A stretch of DNA of 64,000 nucleotides, from NCBI RefSeq assembly GCF_000714815.1, contig NZ_JMIH01000034.1, positions 124,001 to 188,000 of the forward strand, written 5' to 3'. Origin of the DNA: Anditalea andensis (GTDB lineage: Bacteria > Bacteroidota > Bacteroidia > Cytophagales > Cyclobacteriaceae). Numbering within the stretch: position 1 is the stretch's first letter; each line of letters starts with the position of its first letter. This document shows, piece after piece, positions 17,891 through 27,790 of the stretch. The notes under the pieces are model-generated. The model ran no database searches. It was not told where the DNA came from and was given only the letters and a program-made list of their open reading frames with translations. Position numbers and translations under genes: made by a program.

Positions 17891-19099
17891 ATGATATTCT
17901 TAAGCATGCTTAAGGTAAAAGCACCTGTTTTTACTTTTGCAAACTCTCTTTTCCTGACTATGGGATTTCTCATTATGATAATGCTGTGTACCGGATGCAA
18001 TACCGGACATAGTAAAAATGATGACAAAAACACCTTACTCAACATACCTGTGCTTCAGCTTTCCGCACAATCCATCGAAGTACCACAGTCTTATATATGT
18101 GAGATTCAAGCCATCCAATTTGTAGAGGTCAGGGCCAAAGTCGAGGGATTTGTGGACAAAATCTACGTGGATGAAGGAGAATTCGTCCAGAAAGGAAAAC
18201 CACTTTTTCAACTGACTTCAATGGAGTTTAATGAAATGGTAAATGGTGCCAATGCCAGATTAATGCAGGCCAAAGCTGAAGCCAATGCAGCAAAACTGGA
18301 AGTAGAACGGCTGAAAATACTGGTAGATAAAAACATCATCACGTCATCAGAATTAGACTTGGCAAAATCAAAAAGAGCAGTGGCAGAGTCAGCTATAGCC
18401 GAAGCCGAATCTACGTTAAAAAATGCTCAGACCGGATTATCCTATACTACGATAAGAGCTCCATTTGATGGCATTGTAGACCGAATACCCTTTAAAACCG
18501 GAAGTCTGGTGACCGCAGGTGATCTGCTGACTAATATTACCGATGTCTCTGAGGTTTTTGCTTATTATAGGATAAATGAAAATGAATACCTCACCTATAT
18601 GAGGAATAAAATAGAATCCCAAGGAGAGGAAGCATTAGCAGAGGATATGAAGCTAATCCTTTCAGATGGTGAAATATATCAACATGTAGGCACATTGGAA
18701 ACCATGGAAGCTGACTTTGAAAGAGGTACAGGATCCATTGCCTTTAGGGTACGATTCCCTAATCCCCATGGTCTGCTCAAACACGGAGCCAGCGGTAAAA
18801 TCCAGATGTCCACTCAGTTAGATAGTATCTTTTTGATCCCTCAAAAATCAACTTTTGAGATCCAGGATTTTAATTATGTTTATGTGGTGGATAAAGAAAA
18901 CACGGTGAAGGTGAGAAGTTTCAAACCATTAAGGCGACATGATGTGTATTATGCCGCAGAAGGATTCCAATCCGGAGATAAAATCATCTATGAAGGTATT
19001 CAGCAGGTAAAAGATGGTATGAAAATTCAGCCAAAAACTGTGGATAATAAAGAAGCTTATGGTGATCTGATGGAAGTAGCCTCTTTAACAAATAATTAA
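17891..19099 (+). CDS. RND efflux periplasmic adaptor (membrane fusion protein)
   Basis: A 402-residue HlyD/AcrA-type adaptor linking the inner membrane pump to the outer membrane channel. The N-terminus carries a lipobox (LCTGC, Cys36), so it is a lipoprotein like AcrA. The lipoyl half-motifs are VEGFVDKIYVDEGEFVQKGKPLF and TTIRAPFDGIVDRIPFKTGSLV, enclosing an alpha-helical hairpin of about 100-165 rich in Ala/Glu. The beta-barrel and membrane-proximal domains follow. An ATG at 17906 (MLKVKAP) is an alternative start. The pump gene begins 6 nt after its stop. Confidence 0.94.
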   Translation: MIFLSMLKVKAPVFTFANSLFLTMGFLIMIMLCTGCNTGHSKNDDKNTLLNIPVLQLSAQSIEVPQSYICEIQAIQFVEVRAKVEGFVDKIYVDEGEFVQKGKPLFQLTSMEFNEMVNGANARLMQAKAEANAAKLEVERLKILVDKNIITSSELDLAKSKRAVAESAIAEAESTLKNAQTGLSYTTIRAPFDGIVDRIPFKTGSLVTAGDLLTNITDVSEVFAYYRINENEYLTYMRNKIESQGEEALAEDMKLILSDGEIYQHVGTLETMEADFERGTGSIAFRVRFPNPHGLLKHGASGKIQMSTQLDSIFLIPQKSTFEIQDFNYVYVVDKENTVKVRSFKPLRRHDVYYAAEGFQSGDKIIYEGIQQVKDGMKIQPKTVDNKEAYGDLMEVASLTNN

Positions 19100-19105
19100 A
19101 TTTTT

Positions 19106-22100
19106 ATGTTAGAGCTCTTTATCAAAAGACCGATCTTATCCACGGTCATATCTATATTTATCACACTTCTGGGTATTTTGGCATTGACATCTTTGCCCAT
19201 TACCCAGTTCCCGGAAATCGTCCCTCCATCGGTTACTGTAACAGCACGCTATACCGGTGCCAATGCTGAAGTACTTTCCAAAGCTGTGGCCACCCCACTG
19301 GAGCGGGCCATTAATGGCGTACCAGGTATGGCTTATATGTCCTCTGTCAATACCAATGACGGTATTACCGTCGTGACAGTAGTATTCAATGTGGGTACAG
19401 ATCCTGATCTAGCGGCGGTAAACGTCCAAAACAGGGTAGCTTCTGTACTGGATGAACTTCCGGAAGAAGTGATCCGGGCAGGGGTTCAGACTGAAAAAGA
19501 GGTGAACAGTATGCTTTTATACCTTAACCTTTACAGTAGTGACTCTGTGCAGGATGAACGTTTTATCTATAATTTTGCTGATATCAATATCCTGCCAGAA
19601 CTTAAAAGAATAGATGGGGTAGGTTTCGCAGAGATAATGGGTTCAAGAGATTATTCGATGAGAATATGGCTCAACCCAGGTAGAATGGTATCCTATAACC
19701 TATCCCCACAGGATATAACCGAAGCCATAAGAAGACAAAATGTAGAGGCCGCACCCGGCAAATCAGGGATCAGTTCAGACCAATCCCCCCAAATGTTACA
19801 GTACGTTCTTAAATACACAGGAAAATTCAATCAGCCTGAAGAGTATGAAAACATTACCCTTAAAGCACTACCTGATGGATCACTACTTAAAATTAAAGAT
19901 GTAGCAGAAGTGGAATTTGGCTCTCAGGATTATAATATGGTATCTATGACAGATGGAAGGCCATCAGCCTCAATCATGATCAAACAGCGACCAGGTTCCA
20001 ATGCCCGTGAAGTAATAGCCAATATCAAAGCCAAAATGTCTGAACTCGAAGAAGCTTCTTTTCCCCCAGGCATGACCTTTAATGTTTCCTATGATGTATC
20101 CCGATTTTTGGATGCCTCTATATCAGAAGTTTTAAAAACTTTATTGGAAGCATTTATATTAGTGTCTTTGGTAGTGTTTATCTTCCTTCAGGACTTTAGA
20201 TCTACTTTGATACCGGCTATAGCGGTACCAGTATCTTTGATCGGTACGCTGTTCTTTATGCAGATGTTTGGCTTTTCCATAAACTTGTTGACACTGTTTG
20301 CATTGGTGCTGGCCATAGGTATAGTAGTAGATAATGCTATAGTAGTGGTGGAGGCAGTACACGTAAAAATGCATGAATTAAAAATGTCAGCCTATGATGC
20401 CACAGTAGCGGCTATGAAAGAAATCGGGGGGGCCATCATCGCTATTACCATGGTCATGTCTGCCGTATTTATTCCTGTGGGTTTTCTCTCTGGACCTGTA
20501 GGGATATTTTACAGGCAGTTTTCACTGACACTGGCCATAGCGATCGTCATATCGGGGGTAAATGCACTCACTTTATCACCGGCCCTTTGTAGTATACTGC
20601 TTAAACCAGCTCATGGAGATAGAAAGAAATCATTGCTCCAGAGGTTTTTCACGGGATTTAATAACCGATACGATAAACTATCCCGAAAATATGCCAGAGC
20701 TCTGAAACTTATATCGGGAAGACAGGTGGTTACATTTGGAATTTTAGGTGTATTTTTCTTAGCTACCTATGGTATCAGCAGTATACTGCCTTCGGGGTTT
20801 ATCCCCACAGAGGACCAGGGTATGATCTATGTCAATGTCACTACTCCACCAGGTGCCACTGTGGAAAGAACCAAAACTGTACTGGATGAGGTTCAGGCTG
20901 CATTGCTTCCATTAGAAGAAGTAGAGACTATATCTACCTTGGCAGGCTATAGCCTGATGACCGAAACAGCGGGTGCTTCCTATGGCATGGGCATGATCAA
21001 CTTAGTAGGCTGGGGTGATCGCGAAGCCAATGTTCCAGCACTGATAGAAAAATACAAAGAAAGGACAGCTCATATCAGTGGAGCTGATATCCAGTTTTTC
21101 TCCCCTCCTACCGTACCTGGTTTCGGAAATGCCAGTGGATTCGAACTAAGGCTTCAGGATAAAACCGGGGGCGGATTGGATCAGACTGCCAGAACAACGG
21201 AGGAATTTGTAACTGCCCTAAATGAAAGGACTGAATTGCGGGAAGTATTCACCAACTTTGATCCTACTTTTCCGCAATATGTATTACATGTAGATCATGA
21301 TAAGGCAGCGAGACTTGGAGTATCAGTAGATGGAGCCATGGAAACCTTACAAAGTTTGGTAGGTAGCTTTTATGCTTCCAATTTTATACGCTTTGGGATG
21401 ATGTATAAGGTCATGATACAGGCCGCTCCTGAATACAGGACTAATCCAGAAGCCATTCTTCAGATGTATGCAAAAAGCGAAACGGGACAAATGGTCCCCT
21501 ACTCTTCCTTTGTATCTATGGAACGGGTCTACGGACCGGAACAGCTTACTAGGTACAACATGTTTACCTCCGCCATGATTAATGGAGATGCGGGCACAGG
21601 ATTTAGTTCAGGAGATGCCATTCGCGCTGTAGAGGAGACTGCTCTTGAAGTTTTACCGAGGGGCTATGCTATAGATTGGTCAGGTATGACGCGAGAGCAG
21701 ATAGAATCGGGCAACCAGGCGATATATATTTTTATCATATGTCTGGTTTTCGTCTATTTATTATTAGCCGCCCAGTACGAAAGTTACCTATTGCCACTAC
21801 CGGTGATCCTTTCTCTTCCGGCAGGTATATTCGGTTCGTTTTTATTTCTAAAAATTATGGGGTTAGAAAATAATATTTATGCGCAGGTATCACTCATCAT
21901 GCTCATAGGCCTACTCGGAAAAAACGCGATACTCATCATAGAAATAGCCATACAAAGCAGGGCCAAAGGCTTGAGCATCATGCAATCGGCCATCACAGGC
22001 GGGGTGGAAAGGTTAAGACCTATATTGATGACATCCTTTGCATTCATTTGTGGATTGATCCCGCTAACGCTAGCATCCGGTGCAGGCGCTATAGGGAACA

Positions 22101-22246
22101 GGACCATAGGGACCGCAGCAGCCGGAGGTATGCTCATAGGTACATTGGTAGGGATTTTTCTTATCCCCGGCCTCTATGTGGTTTTTGAAACATTGGCCAC
22201 TAAGCTCCGAAAAAAGAAAAATACTTCTGAACACGCCATAAGCTAA
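19106..22246 (+). CDS. RND multidrug efflux transporter, HAE1/AcrB type
   Basis: A 1046-residue inner membrane proton-driven exporter with the AcrB plan: TM1 near 10-30, a large periplasmic loop, a six-helix block from about 340, a second loop, and a last helix block from about 875. Motifs include PITQFPEIVPPSV, the helix-4 VLAIGIVVDNAIVVVEAV at about 401-418, and GLLGKNAILI in helix 10 carrying the conserved Lys. In AcrB the helix-4 motif reads VDDA with two proton-relay Asp; here the second is Asn410. Expected substrates are lipophilic drugs, dyes or detergents. Middle gene of a three-gene operon, spaced 6 nt on either side. Confidence 0.95.
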   Translation: MLELFIKRPILSTVISIFITLLGILALTSLPITQFPEIVPPSVTVTARYTGANAEVLSKAVATPLERAINGVPGMAYMSSVNTNDGITVVTVVFNVGTDPDLAAVNVQNRVASVLDELPEEVIRAGVQTEKEVNSMLLYLNLYSSDSVQDERFIYNFADINILPELKRIDGVGFAEIMGSRDYSMRIWLNPGRMVSYNLSPQDITEAIRRQNVEAAPGKSGISSDQSPQMLQYVLKYTGKFNQPEEYENITLKALPDGSLLKIKDVAEVEFGSQDYNMVSMTDGRPSASIMIKQRPGSNAREVIANIKAKMSELEEASFPPGMTFNVSYDVSRFLDASISEVLKTLLEAFILVSLVVFIFLQDFRSTLIPAIAVPVSLIGTLFFMQMFGFSINLLTLFALVLAIGIVVDNAIVVVEAVHVKMHELKMSAYDATVAAMKEIGGAIIAITMVMSAVFIPVGFLSGPVGIFYRQFSLTLAIAIVISGVNALTLSPALCSILLKPAHGDRKKSLLQRFFTGFNNRYDKLSRKYARALKLISGRQVVTFGILGVFFLATYGISSILPSGFIPTEDQGMIYVNVTTPPGATVERTKTVLDEVQAALLPLEEVETISTLAGYSLMTETAGASYGMGMINLVGWGDREANVPALIEKYKERTAHISGADIQFFSPPTVPGFGNASGFELRLQDKTGGGLDQTARTTEEFVTALNERTELREVFTNFDPTFPQYVLHVDHDKAARLGVSVDGAMETLQSLVGSFYASNFIRFGMMYKVMIQAAPEYRTNPEAILQMYAKSETGQMVPYSSFVSMERVYGPEQLTRYNMFTSAMINGDAGTGFSSGDAIRAVEETALEVLPRGYAIDWSGMTREQIESGNQAIYIFIICLVFVYLLLAAQYESYLLPLPVILSLPAGIFGSFLFLKIMGLENNIYAQVSLIMLIGLLGKNAILIIEIAIQSRAKGLSIMQSAITGGVERLRPILMTSFAFICGLIPLTLASGAGAIGNRTIGTAAAGGMLIGTLVGIFLIPGLYVVFETLATKLRKKKNTSEHAIS

Positions 22247-22252
22247 TTTAAC

Positions 22253-23692
22253 ATGCGCCTAATTAAATATATATTTCCTCTCACGGTCGCTATCTTTATC
22301 TTGGCTGGGTGTAAATCTAGCAGGGAATTGACCGATAATAAAGTATTGACCTTACCTGAATACTATGAAACGGCAGATACTCTGCCTAGCATAGCAGGAA
22401 AGGATTGGAGAATGTTTTTTGATGATCCATTTTTGCACAGGTTAATTGACACCGCTTTTGTGCATAACCAGGATTTGCAGAAAACACTGGAAAACATCAA
22501 TATTTCCAGGGCCAGGCTCAAAGCAGCCAAACTGGGTCAGCTGCCAGATATAAGCGCCGTGGCTGGGGCAGGTGTAAGGAGGTTTGGAGACTATACCATG
22601 GACGGTATAGGCAATACAGACACCAATCTATCTGAAACACTCCCTGTAGATAAACGGCTCCCAAATCCCTATACCGATATCATAATAGGAGCAGAATTCA
22701 ACTGGGAAATTGATATTTGGGGCAGGTACGCCAATCAAAGAAGGGCTGCGGCCGCCAGATTTATGGCCTCCCAAGAGATGGCCAACCATATACGTTCCTG
22801 GCTATTGGCAGAAGTTGCCTTTCAGTATTATGAACTCATCAGTCTAGACAGGGAAATTGAAGTACTGGAAAACAACATAAAATACCAGTCAATGGCCTTT
22901 GAATTATCTAAAGACCTGAAAAATTCAGGTAAGGAGAACCAATTGGCTGTAGACCAGTTTGAAGCGCAGCTACTAAATTCAAAAGCCCTATTAATATTTA
23001 AAAAGCGGGAGATAAGGACTGTAGAATTAAATATCAGTGAACTGATGGGAGTATACCCTGATAAAATAGAACGGGGGAATATAGCCAAGGCGGATAGATT
23101 GCCTGAAATTATGGAAATAGGTGTACCGGCGGACCTGCTCAGGTACCGCCCTGATATACGAAATGCAGAAAAAGAACTGATAGTTAACAAAGCAGATGTA
23201 GAAGCAGCACGCGCAGCATTCTTCCCTTCCTTTAGATTATCGGGTATGGCAGGCTTCAATGCTTTTAATTTTGCCAGGCTGTTTCTCAATCCGGCATCTT
23301 CAGTTTATCAGTTAGGCGCTGGCTTGACGGCTCCTTTGTTCAACCGTGGCCAGATAAGAGCTGCCTATGAGTCTGCAGGAGCTTCTCAGCGCATTGCTTA
23401 TTTGGATTACGAACAGACTGTATTACAAAGCTATCTGGAAGTACTGGATATGGTAAATGTTTATACCACCTTAGAAGAGCAGCTGGTACTTAAAGAACAG
23501 GAAGTAGCTGTCCAAAAAAGATCTGTCGAAAACTCCAACACGATGTTTTCTGTTGGTTATGCCAATTATTTAGAAGTCATCAATAGCCAGAGCAGGGCAT
23601 TGATGGCGGAACTGGAATACATAGAACTTAAGCGGGACCAACTTCAATCAGTTGTTTCTTTGTATAGATCACTTGGCGGGGGTTGGCTTTAG
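22253..23692 (+). CDS. Outer membrane efflux lipoprotein, TolC/NodT family
   Basis: A 479-residue outer membrane channel of the tripartite pump. The N-terminus ends in a lipobox (FILAGC, Cys20), typical of the NodT/OprM subgroup. Two homologous OEP halves follow, each with long coiled helices; the LRYRPDIRNAEKELIVNKADVEAARAA region is the signature of the second repeat. A conserved tail QLQSVVSLYRSLGGGWL closes the protein. It begins 6 nt after the pump stop and is followed by a strong terminator, so the operon ends here. Confidence 0.94.
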   Translation: MRLIKYIFPLTVAIFILAGCKSSRELTDNKVLTLPEYYETADTLPSIAGKDWRMFFDDPFLHRLIDTAFVHNQDLQKTLENINISRARLKAAKLGQLPDISAVAGAGVRRFGDYTMDGIGNTDTNLSETLPVDKRLPNPYTDIIIGAEFNWEIDIWGRYANQRRAAAARFMASQEMANHIRSWLLAEVAFQYYELISLDREIEVLENNIKYQSMAFELSKDLKNSGKENQLAVDQFEAQLLNSKALLIFKKREIRTVELNISELMGVYPDKIERGNIAKADRLPEIMEIGVPADLLRYRPDIRNAEKELIVNKADVEAARAAFFPSFRLSGMAGFNAFNFARLFLNPASSVYQLGAGLTAPLFNRGQIRAAYESAGASQRIAYLDYEQTVLQSYLEVLDMVNVYTTLEEQLVLKEQEVAVQKRSVENSNTMFSVGYANYLEVINSQSRALMAELEYIELKRDQLQSVVSLYRSLGGGWL

Positions 23693-23709
23693 TTGCCGCC
23701 ACGCAAAGT

Positions 23710-23737
23710 AGCCACCGGAAATGAGGGTCCGGTGGCT
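23710..23737 (+). terminator. Rho-independent terminator of the RND operon
   Basis: Perfect 10-bp stem AGCCACCGGA/TCCGGTGGCT with an 8-nt loop, followed by TTATTTTTAT, 18 bases after the outer membrane factor stop. Confidence 0.9.
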
Positions 23738-23784
23738 TTATTTTTATATCGATAAGAATATACATTCATTTTATTTAGTATTTC

Positions 23785-23876
23785 ATCTGTTTATATTTTG
23801 TTTTTTAAAGGTCAGATGGAATCTCGCATGGTTATAATCATTCCGGTATGTGGGTTTTCCTCATGCTCGATTTCAT
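23785..23876 (+). repeat. Dispersed mosaic intergenic repeat, single unit
   Basis: Carries the connector CATCTGTTTATATTTTG, TTTTTTAAAGGTCAGATGG and AATCTCGCATGG, then TTATAATCATTCCGGTATGT and TCATGCTCGATTTCAT. The same modules in the same order recur at 61096-61190 and, inverted and more diverged, at 30672-30779. It lies in the gap between the RND operon terminator and the AI-2E gene. Confidence 0.8.
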
Positions 23877-24174
23877 ATAACTATTAATGAACTTCACCGT
23901 TAAAATAAACAATTTTAAACTAATGGATAGATCTAGATAAAGATTTAGCATATTTGGAAGCTTAACTTTTTAATAACACTTCTGATCTATAGGAGTTAAA
24001 TATTTTACGATCGATTTAAAAAAATAACTGAAAAATCAGTTAATATTGATAAGTAGCTACTGAAAGCATTCTAAGAAATATTTCACCTATTGTTTTTGAG
24101 ACATAGCAAACCTCTCATAATAAGCGTACTTATCAAATTATTTACCAACAATTTCAATTACACCAGTACAGAAC
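23877..24174. other. Remainder of intergenic region, nothing seen
   Basis: AT-rich spacer between the repeat unit and the AI-2E family gene. No open frame, hairpin or convincing promoter; a TTTG near 24095 has TAATAAGC at the right distance, but this fits only half the -7 element. Confidence 0.5.
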
Positions 24175-25299
24175 ATGTTAAAAGGAGAATTAGACAAGCG
24201 TTACATTTTTATTAAGAAACTCACCTTTACATTATTATTTTTCATATTATTTATATTTGGACTGATACAGGCCAGGGATTTTATAGTCCCCCTACTTCTG
24301 GGTGTTCTTTTTTCGTATTTATTGTTTCCTATCGTTGGTTTTCTTGAAAAACATCGATTTCCACGGATCCTTTCTATTCTTATAGGTATATTGGTAGCTG
24401 TGGGGATACTTATTTTAGCAATAAATTTTTTTTCAAACCAAATAGCCGTTTTTGTAGAAAACATTCCTGAAATCAGAGAACAGGCTGCTACCAATCTGGA
24501 AAGAATGCGAGATAACATTTCTTCTTCTATTGGAGTCTCCCAAGATAGGTTTAGAACGTGGGAAGAGGATATTACCAGTGGGCTATTTCAGGCATCTGAA
24601 GAGATGCAAACCATATTTGCTGCTACTACTAATACAGCTGTCAATATAGGACTTATGCCTGTATTTATCTTCTGCCTGCTTTATTACAGAAATAAATTCC
24701 ACGATTTTATCATTCAGATGGTCCCCAAAGGCTCCGAAGATAAAACAGAGCATATGCTTGGGGAAATCAACCTAGTAACCCAAAAATATATGACCGGCGT
24801 ATTTATAGTGGTTTTTATATTATCTATCGTACATTCAGTAGTTTTCATGATAATCGGCTTGGATTATCCTATTTTCTTTGGGGTTACTGCTGCCCTCTTT
24901 AATTTTATTCCTTATTTTGGAACACTGATTGGCGCTGTATTGCCACTATTATATGCTTTTTTGGCCATGGATGGCACTGATTATGTAGTTTGGGTACTTA
25001 TTTATTTTGTCATCATCCAATTTGTAGAAAACAATATCCTTACCCCAAACATCACTGGAGGTTACATAAGCTTAAATCCGTTTATCACCATTTTAACCCT
25101 TATTTTTGGGAGCATGATCTGGGGTGTGGCCGGGATGCTGATCATTATGCCATTTATGGCCATGGTAAAAATTGCCTGTCAACATATCAGTTTTCTACAT
25201 CCTGTAGGATATTTATTGAGTGATAAAGGTACAGAACAATATAGCATATCCTGGAAAAAAATAAAGGCCTTGTTCAGCAAAAAGAAAAAGAAATCCTAA
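24175..25299 (+). CDS. AI-2E family transporter (PerM/UPF0118)
   Basis: A 374-residue integral membrane protein with about seven or eight helices. It has an early LLFSYLLFPIVGFLEKHRFPRILSI segment, an amphipathic periplasmic stretch with LERMRDNISSSIGVS, and the C-terminal block with FNFIPYFGTLIGAVLP and FVENNILTPNITGGYISLNPF, which is the hallmark of the family. Members have been linked to autoinducer-2 export or Na+/H+ antiport; the true substrate here is unknown. The basic tail FSKKKKKS is cytosolic. The stop overlaps by 4 nt the stop of the convergent hemolysin III gene. Confidence 0.92.
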   Translation: MLKGELDKRYIFIKKLTFTLLFFILFIFGLIQARDFIVPLLLGVLFSYLLFPIVGFLEKHRFPRILSILIGILVAVGILILAINFFSNQIAVFVENIPEIREQAATNLERMRDNISSSIGVSQDRFRTWEEDITSGLFQASEEMQTIFAATTNTAVNIGLMPVFIFCLLYYRNKFHDFIIQMVPKGSEDKTEHMLGEINLVTQKYMTGVFIVVFILSIVHSVVFMIIGLDYPIFFGVTAALFNFIPYFGTLIGAVLPLLYAFLAMDGTDYVVWVLIYFVIIQFVENNILTPNITGGYISLNPFITILTLIFGSMIWGVAGMLIIMPFMAMVKIACQHISFLHPVGYLLSDKGTEQYSISWKKIKALFSKKKKKS

Positions 25300-25940
25300 G
25301 TGATCATCCACATAATAGCTATAAAATGTGTGATAGTACCTAACAATACAAATAAATGCCATATGGTGTGAGCAAATTTCATTTTCTTATTGATATAGAA
25401 TACTATGCCAACAGTATAAAAAATACCTCCTGCTACTATGAGCACCATTTCTATCAATCCAAGTCTCTGTACCAATGGCTGAATAAAAAATACAGCCAAC
25501 CAGCCCATACTCAAATATAATATAAGAGAAAGTCGGGAAAATTTATGGGTATAAAATACTTTATACACTACCCCAATAAGTGTAAGGCACCATATTACCC
25601 CAAAATATATCCAACCTAAAGTCCCTCCCAGCGCTATTAATAAAAATGGAGTATATGTGCCAGCTATCAAAAAATAAATGCTTATATGATCAAAAGTCCT
25701 CAATAACGGTTTGACTACAGGGGATTGGACAGCATGGTATAAGGTGGAAAAAGTATACAGAAGCATTATTGAACTGCCAAAAACACAAGAGCTAAAAACA
25801 TATACTGCAGTCCCATTCAATACCGAAAAAGTAACCAGCAATGCAATGGCCACTACACTGAACAGAATACCAAAACCATGCGTAATGCTATTAGCAAATT
25901 CTTCCTGTAGCGTCTGTTTTCTTTCCACTTTTCCAGCCAT
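25296..25940 (-). CDS. Hemolysin III family membrane protein
   Basis: A 215-residue seven-helix protein of the YqfA/HlyIII (PAQR-like) family. The metal-site landmarks are NSITHGFG in the first segment, FDHISIYFLIAGTYTPF in the middle and WHLFVLLGTITHF at the end, supplying the conserved His and Asp residues. The ATG at 25940 (MAGKVERKQ) is the best start; two further codons upstream would need a TTG. Despite the name, most bacterial members are not proven toxins and may act in membrane or metal homeostasis. Confidence 0.9.
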   Translation of the reverse strand: MAGKVERKQTLQEEFANSITHGFGILFSVVAIALLVTFSVLNGTAVYVFSSCVFGSSIMLLYTFSTLYHAVQSPVVKPLLRTFDHISIYFLIAGTYTPFLLIALGGTLGWIYFGVIWCLTLIGVVYKVFYTHKFSRLSLILYLSMGWLAVFFIQPLVQRLGLIEMVLIVAGGIFYTVGIVFYINKKMKFAHTIWHLFVLLGTITHFIAIMWMIT

Positions 25941-26189
25941 GTACAAAGTTATTTTTTTTAACTTAAAACCTCCCCTTTTAATAAAAATTCATTTTTGATG
26001 TATGATTGGTTTATGTCCATAAAATTTATTATGGATTCTTAATATTAATAAACCATAGTTAAAAAAATAATTGCATTTATATCTACTGAAAAAATTCGTT
26101 ATATACTTTTTTATAATAACAAATAGGACTTCGCTACCATTTACATCCTCCTGAAAATGGTGCATTTATCATCAGGCATCCCCTTATTG

Positions 26190-26221
26190 GGCTATAGTGT
26201 TTTTTTGATTTCACTATAGCC
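26190..26221. terminator. Intergenic hairpin downstream of selO
   Basis: Perfect 10-bp stem GGCTATAGTG/CACTATAGCC with a 12-nt T-rich (plus strand) loop, 10 bases beyond the selO stop. On the minus strand no T run follows the stem, so it may stabilise the 3' end rather than terminate. Confidence 0.55.
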
Positions 26222-26230
26222 TTTTAGGAG

Positions 26231-27790
26231 TTATGAACTACAGGAAAGCATGGAACAGCCGGCTTTCTTGCCGGCCCAGTCCGGCCTTTTGGCAAAGAAT
26301 TTATCAAATCTGTCAGTATAAGGTTCTTTTAAGGCTGCTTGAAGTTCTTTAAAAAGGGTATTTGTTCCCTGTTCTAGTTCTTCTATGGCTTGATGCAAAA
26401 GGTAATTCCTGAGAATAAACCTAGGATTGGCAGCCTTCATTTTCTTTATAGAAACTGCTCTGTCACATTGGTTGGTTTTTAGTCGTTGTATGTATTTTTG
26501 CAAAGTTTCAAATAACTTGCTAACCCCAGCTTTGGAAGGCTTATCGTAAAAGCTGTCAGAAAAATGGACATAAGCTTCTTCCTCGGAGGCCAACTCAACA
26601 TCGAGGTCTATCAATAGCTGATAGAAAATAGTCATATCGGGACTTAGCTCATTCAACATTTCTTCTATCTCTAGAATTAACTTTTTATCTCCTTCTCTTA
26701 CTTCATCCAGTCCTAATTTATCTGCCATCATCTCGAAATATTTTTTAAGATAAAGAGGTTTGTACGCTCTTAGTGCCTTTTCTAGTTCATCTGTTTTTTC
26801 AAACAGCGGTACCAGTGCATTTGCCAGGCAGCCTAGGTTCCAGTGGGCTACGGCGGGCTGGTTGCCAAATGCATATCTCCTGCCAGGAAGATCAGTGGTA
26901 TTGGGAGTGAAATTATTGTCATAATCATCCAGAAATGAATATGGTCCATAATCTATAGTCAAACCCAATATCGACATGTTATCAGTATTCATTACCCCGT
27001 GCACAAAGCCTACCCGCATCCATTCCACGATCATATCAGCTGTACGTTCCTGGATTTCCATAAACCAGCGGATGATGCTATCATCACCTTTAATATGAGG
27101 GTAATGCTGCTGTATGGTCCATTCCACCAGATTTTTTAGGTTCTCCACTTCTTTTCTTGAAGCCGGCATTTCAAAACTTCCAAACCGAAGAAAGCTCGGG
27201 GCCGCTCGCAGAACTATAGCTCCGGGTTCATAAGCTGCATTACCGTTATAAAACATGTCCCTTAAAACATTGTCCCCTGTAGTGACCAAACTAAGTGCTC
27301 TCGTAGTAGGTATACCCAGATGGTGCATGGCTTCGCTCATCAAATATTCACGCACAGATGACCTTAATACTGCCCGTCCATCAGCACCCCTTGAATAGGG
27401 CGTCAGTCCCGCTCCTTTTAATTGTAATTCCCAGCTTTTACTGTTTGGTGCTTTCCATTCTCCCAGTGTAATGGCCCTGCCGTCCCCTAGCTGACCAGCC
27501 CAATTGCCAAACTGATGCCCAGCATAATTTGCTGCATAAGGCTGCATCGTAGGATTCAAATGATTCCCTGCTAGCATGGCAATTTCCAGGTTATCCATAG
27601 GTTTTTCTATCCCTATTTCCTGAGCCAGTTCATCAGACCATGCTATCAGCTGAGGTGACTTGACTTTGGAAGGTAAAACCTTGGCATACATTACACCCGG
27701 GGTCTGCCTTGGCGTAAGTTCACCACTTTCATCTCCTGGGAAATTACCTATAAATTTATTGTCAAATATTTTATCTATAATCCTCTCCAT
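26231..27790 (-). CDS. selO: SelO/YdiU pseudokinase-fold protein adenylyltransferase
   Basis: A 519-residue SelO family protein, which transfers AMP from ATP to Ser/Thr/Tyr of target proteins; the E. coli protein acts in redox stress. Clear family landmarks are YAANYAGHQFGNWAGQLGDG, LQLKGAGLTPYSRGADGRAVLRSS, HGVMNTDNMSILGLTIDYGP and the C-terminal LHQAIEELE. The protein ends LSCSS, with Cys517 in the antepenultimate position where some eukaryotic members carry selenocysteine. Full length and intact. Expressed alone on the minus strand. Confidence 0.95.
   Translation of the reverse strand: MERIIDKIFDNKFIGNFPGDESGELTPRQTPGVMYAKVLPSKVKSPQLIAWSDELAQEIGIEKPMDNLEIAMLAGNHLNPTMQPYAANYAGHQFGNWAGQLGDGRAITLGEWKAPNSKSWELQLKGAGLTPYSRGADGRAVLRSSVREYLMSEAMHHLGIPTTRALSLVTTGDNVLRDMFYNGNAAYEPGAIVLRAAPSFLRFGSFEMPASRKEVENLKNLVEWTIQQHYPHIKGDDSIIRWFMEIQERTADMIVEWMRVGFVHGVMNTDNMSILGLTIDYGPYSFLDDYDNNFTPNTTDLPGRRYAFGNQPAVAHWNLGCLANALVPLFEKTDELEKALRAYKPLYLKKYFEMMADKLGLDEVREGDKKLILEIEEMLNELSPDMTIFYQLLIDLDVELASEEEAYVHFSDSFYDKPSKAGVSKLFETLQKYIQRLKTNQCDRAVSIKKMKAANPRFILRNYLLHQAIEELEQGTNTLFKELQAALKEPYTDRFDKFFAKRPDWAGKKAGCSMLSCSS

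Noticed and set aside
25944-25951. TAACTTTG on the minus strand at the hemolysin III start
   Set aside because: It matches the -7 element, but there is no -33 partner and it would give a leaderless transcript.
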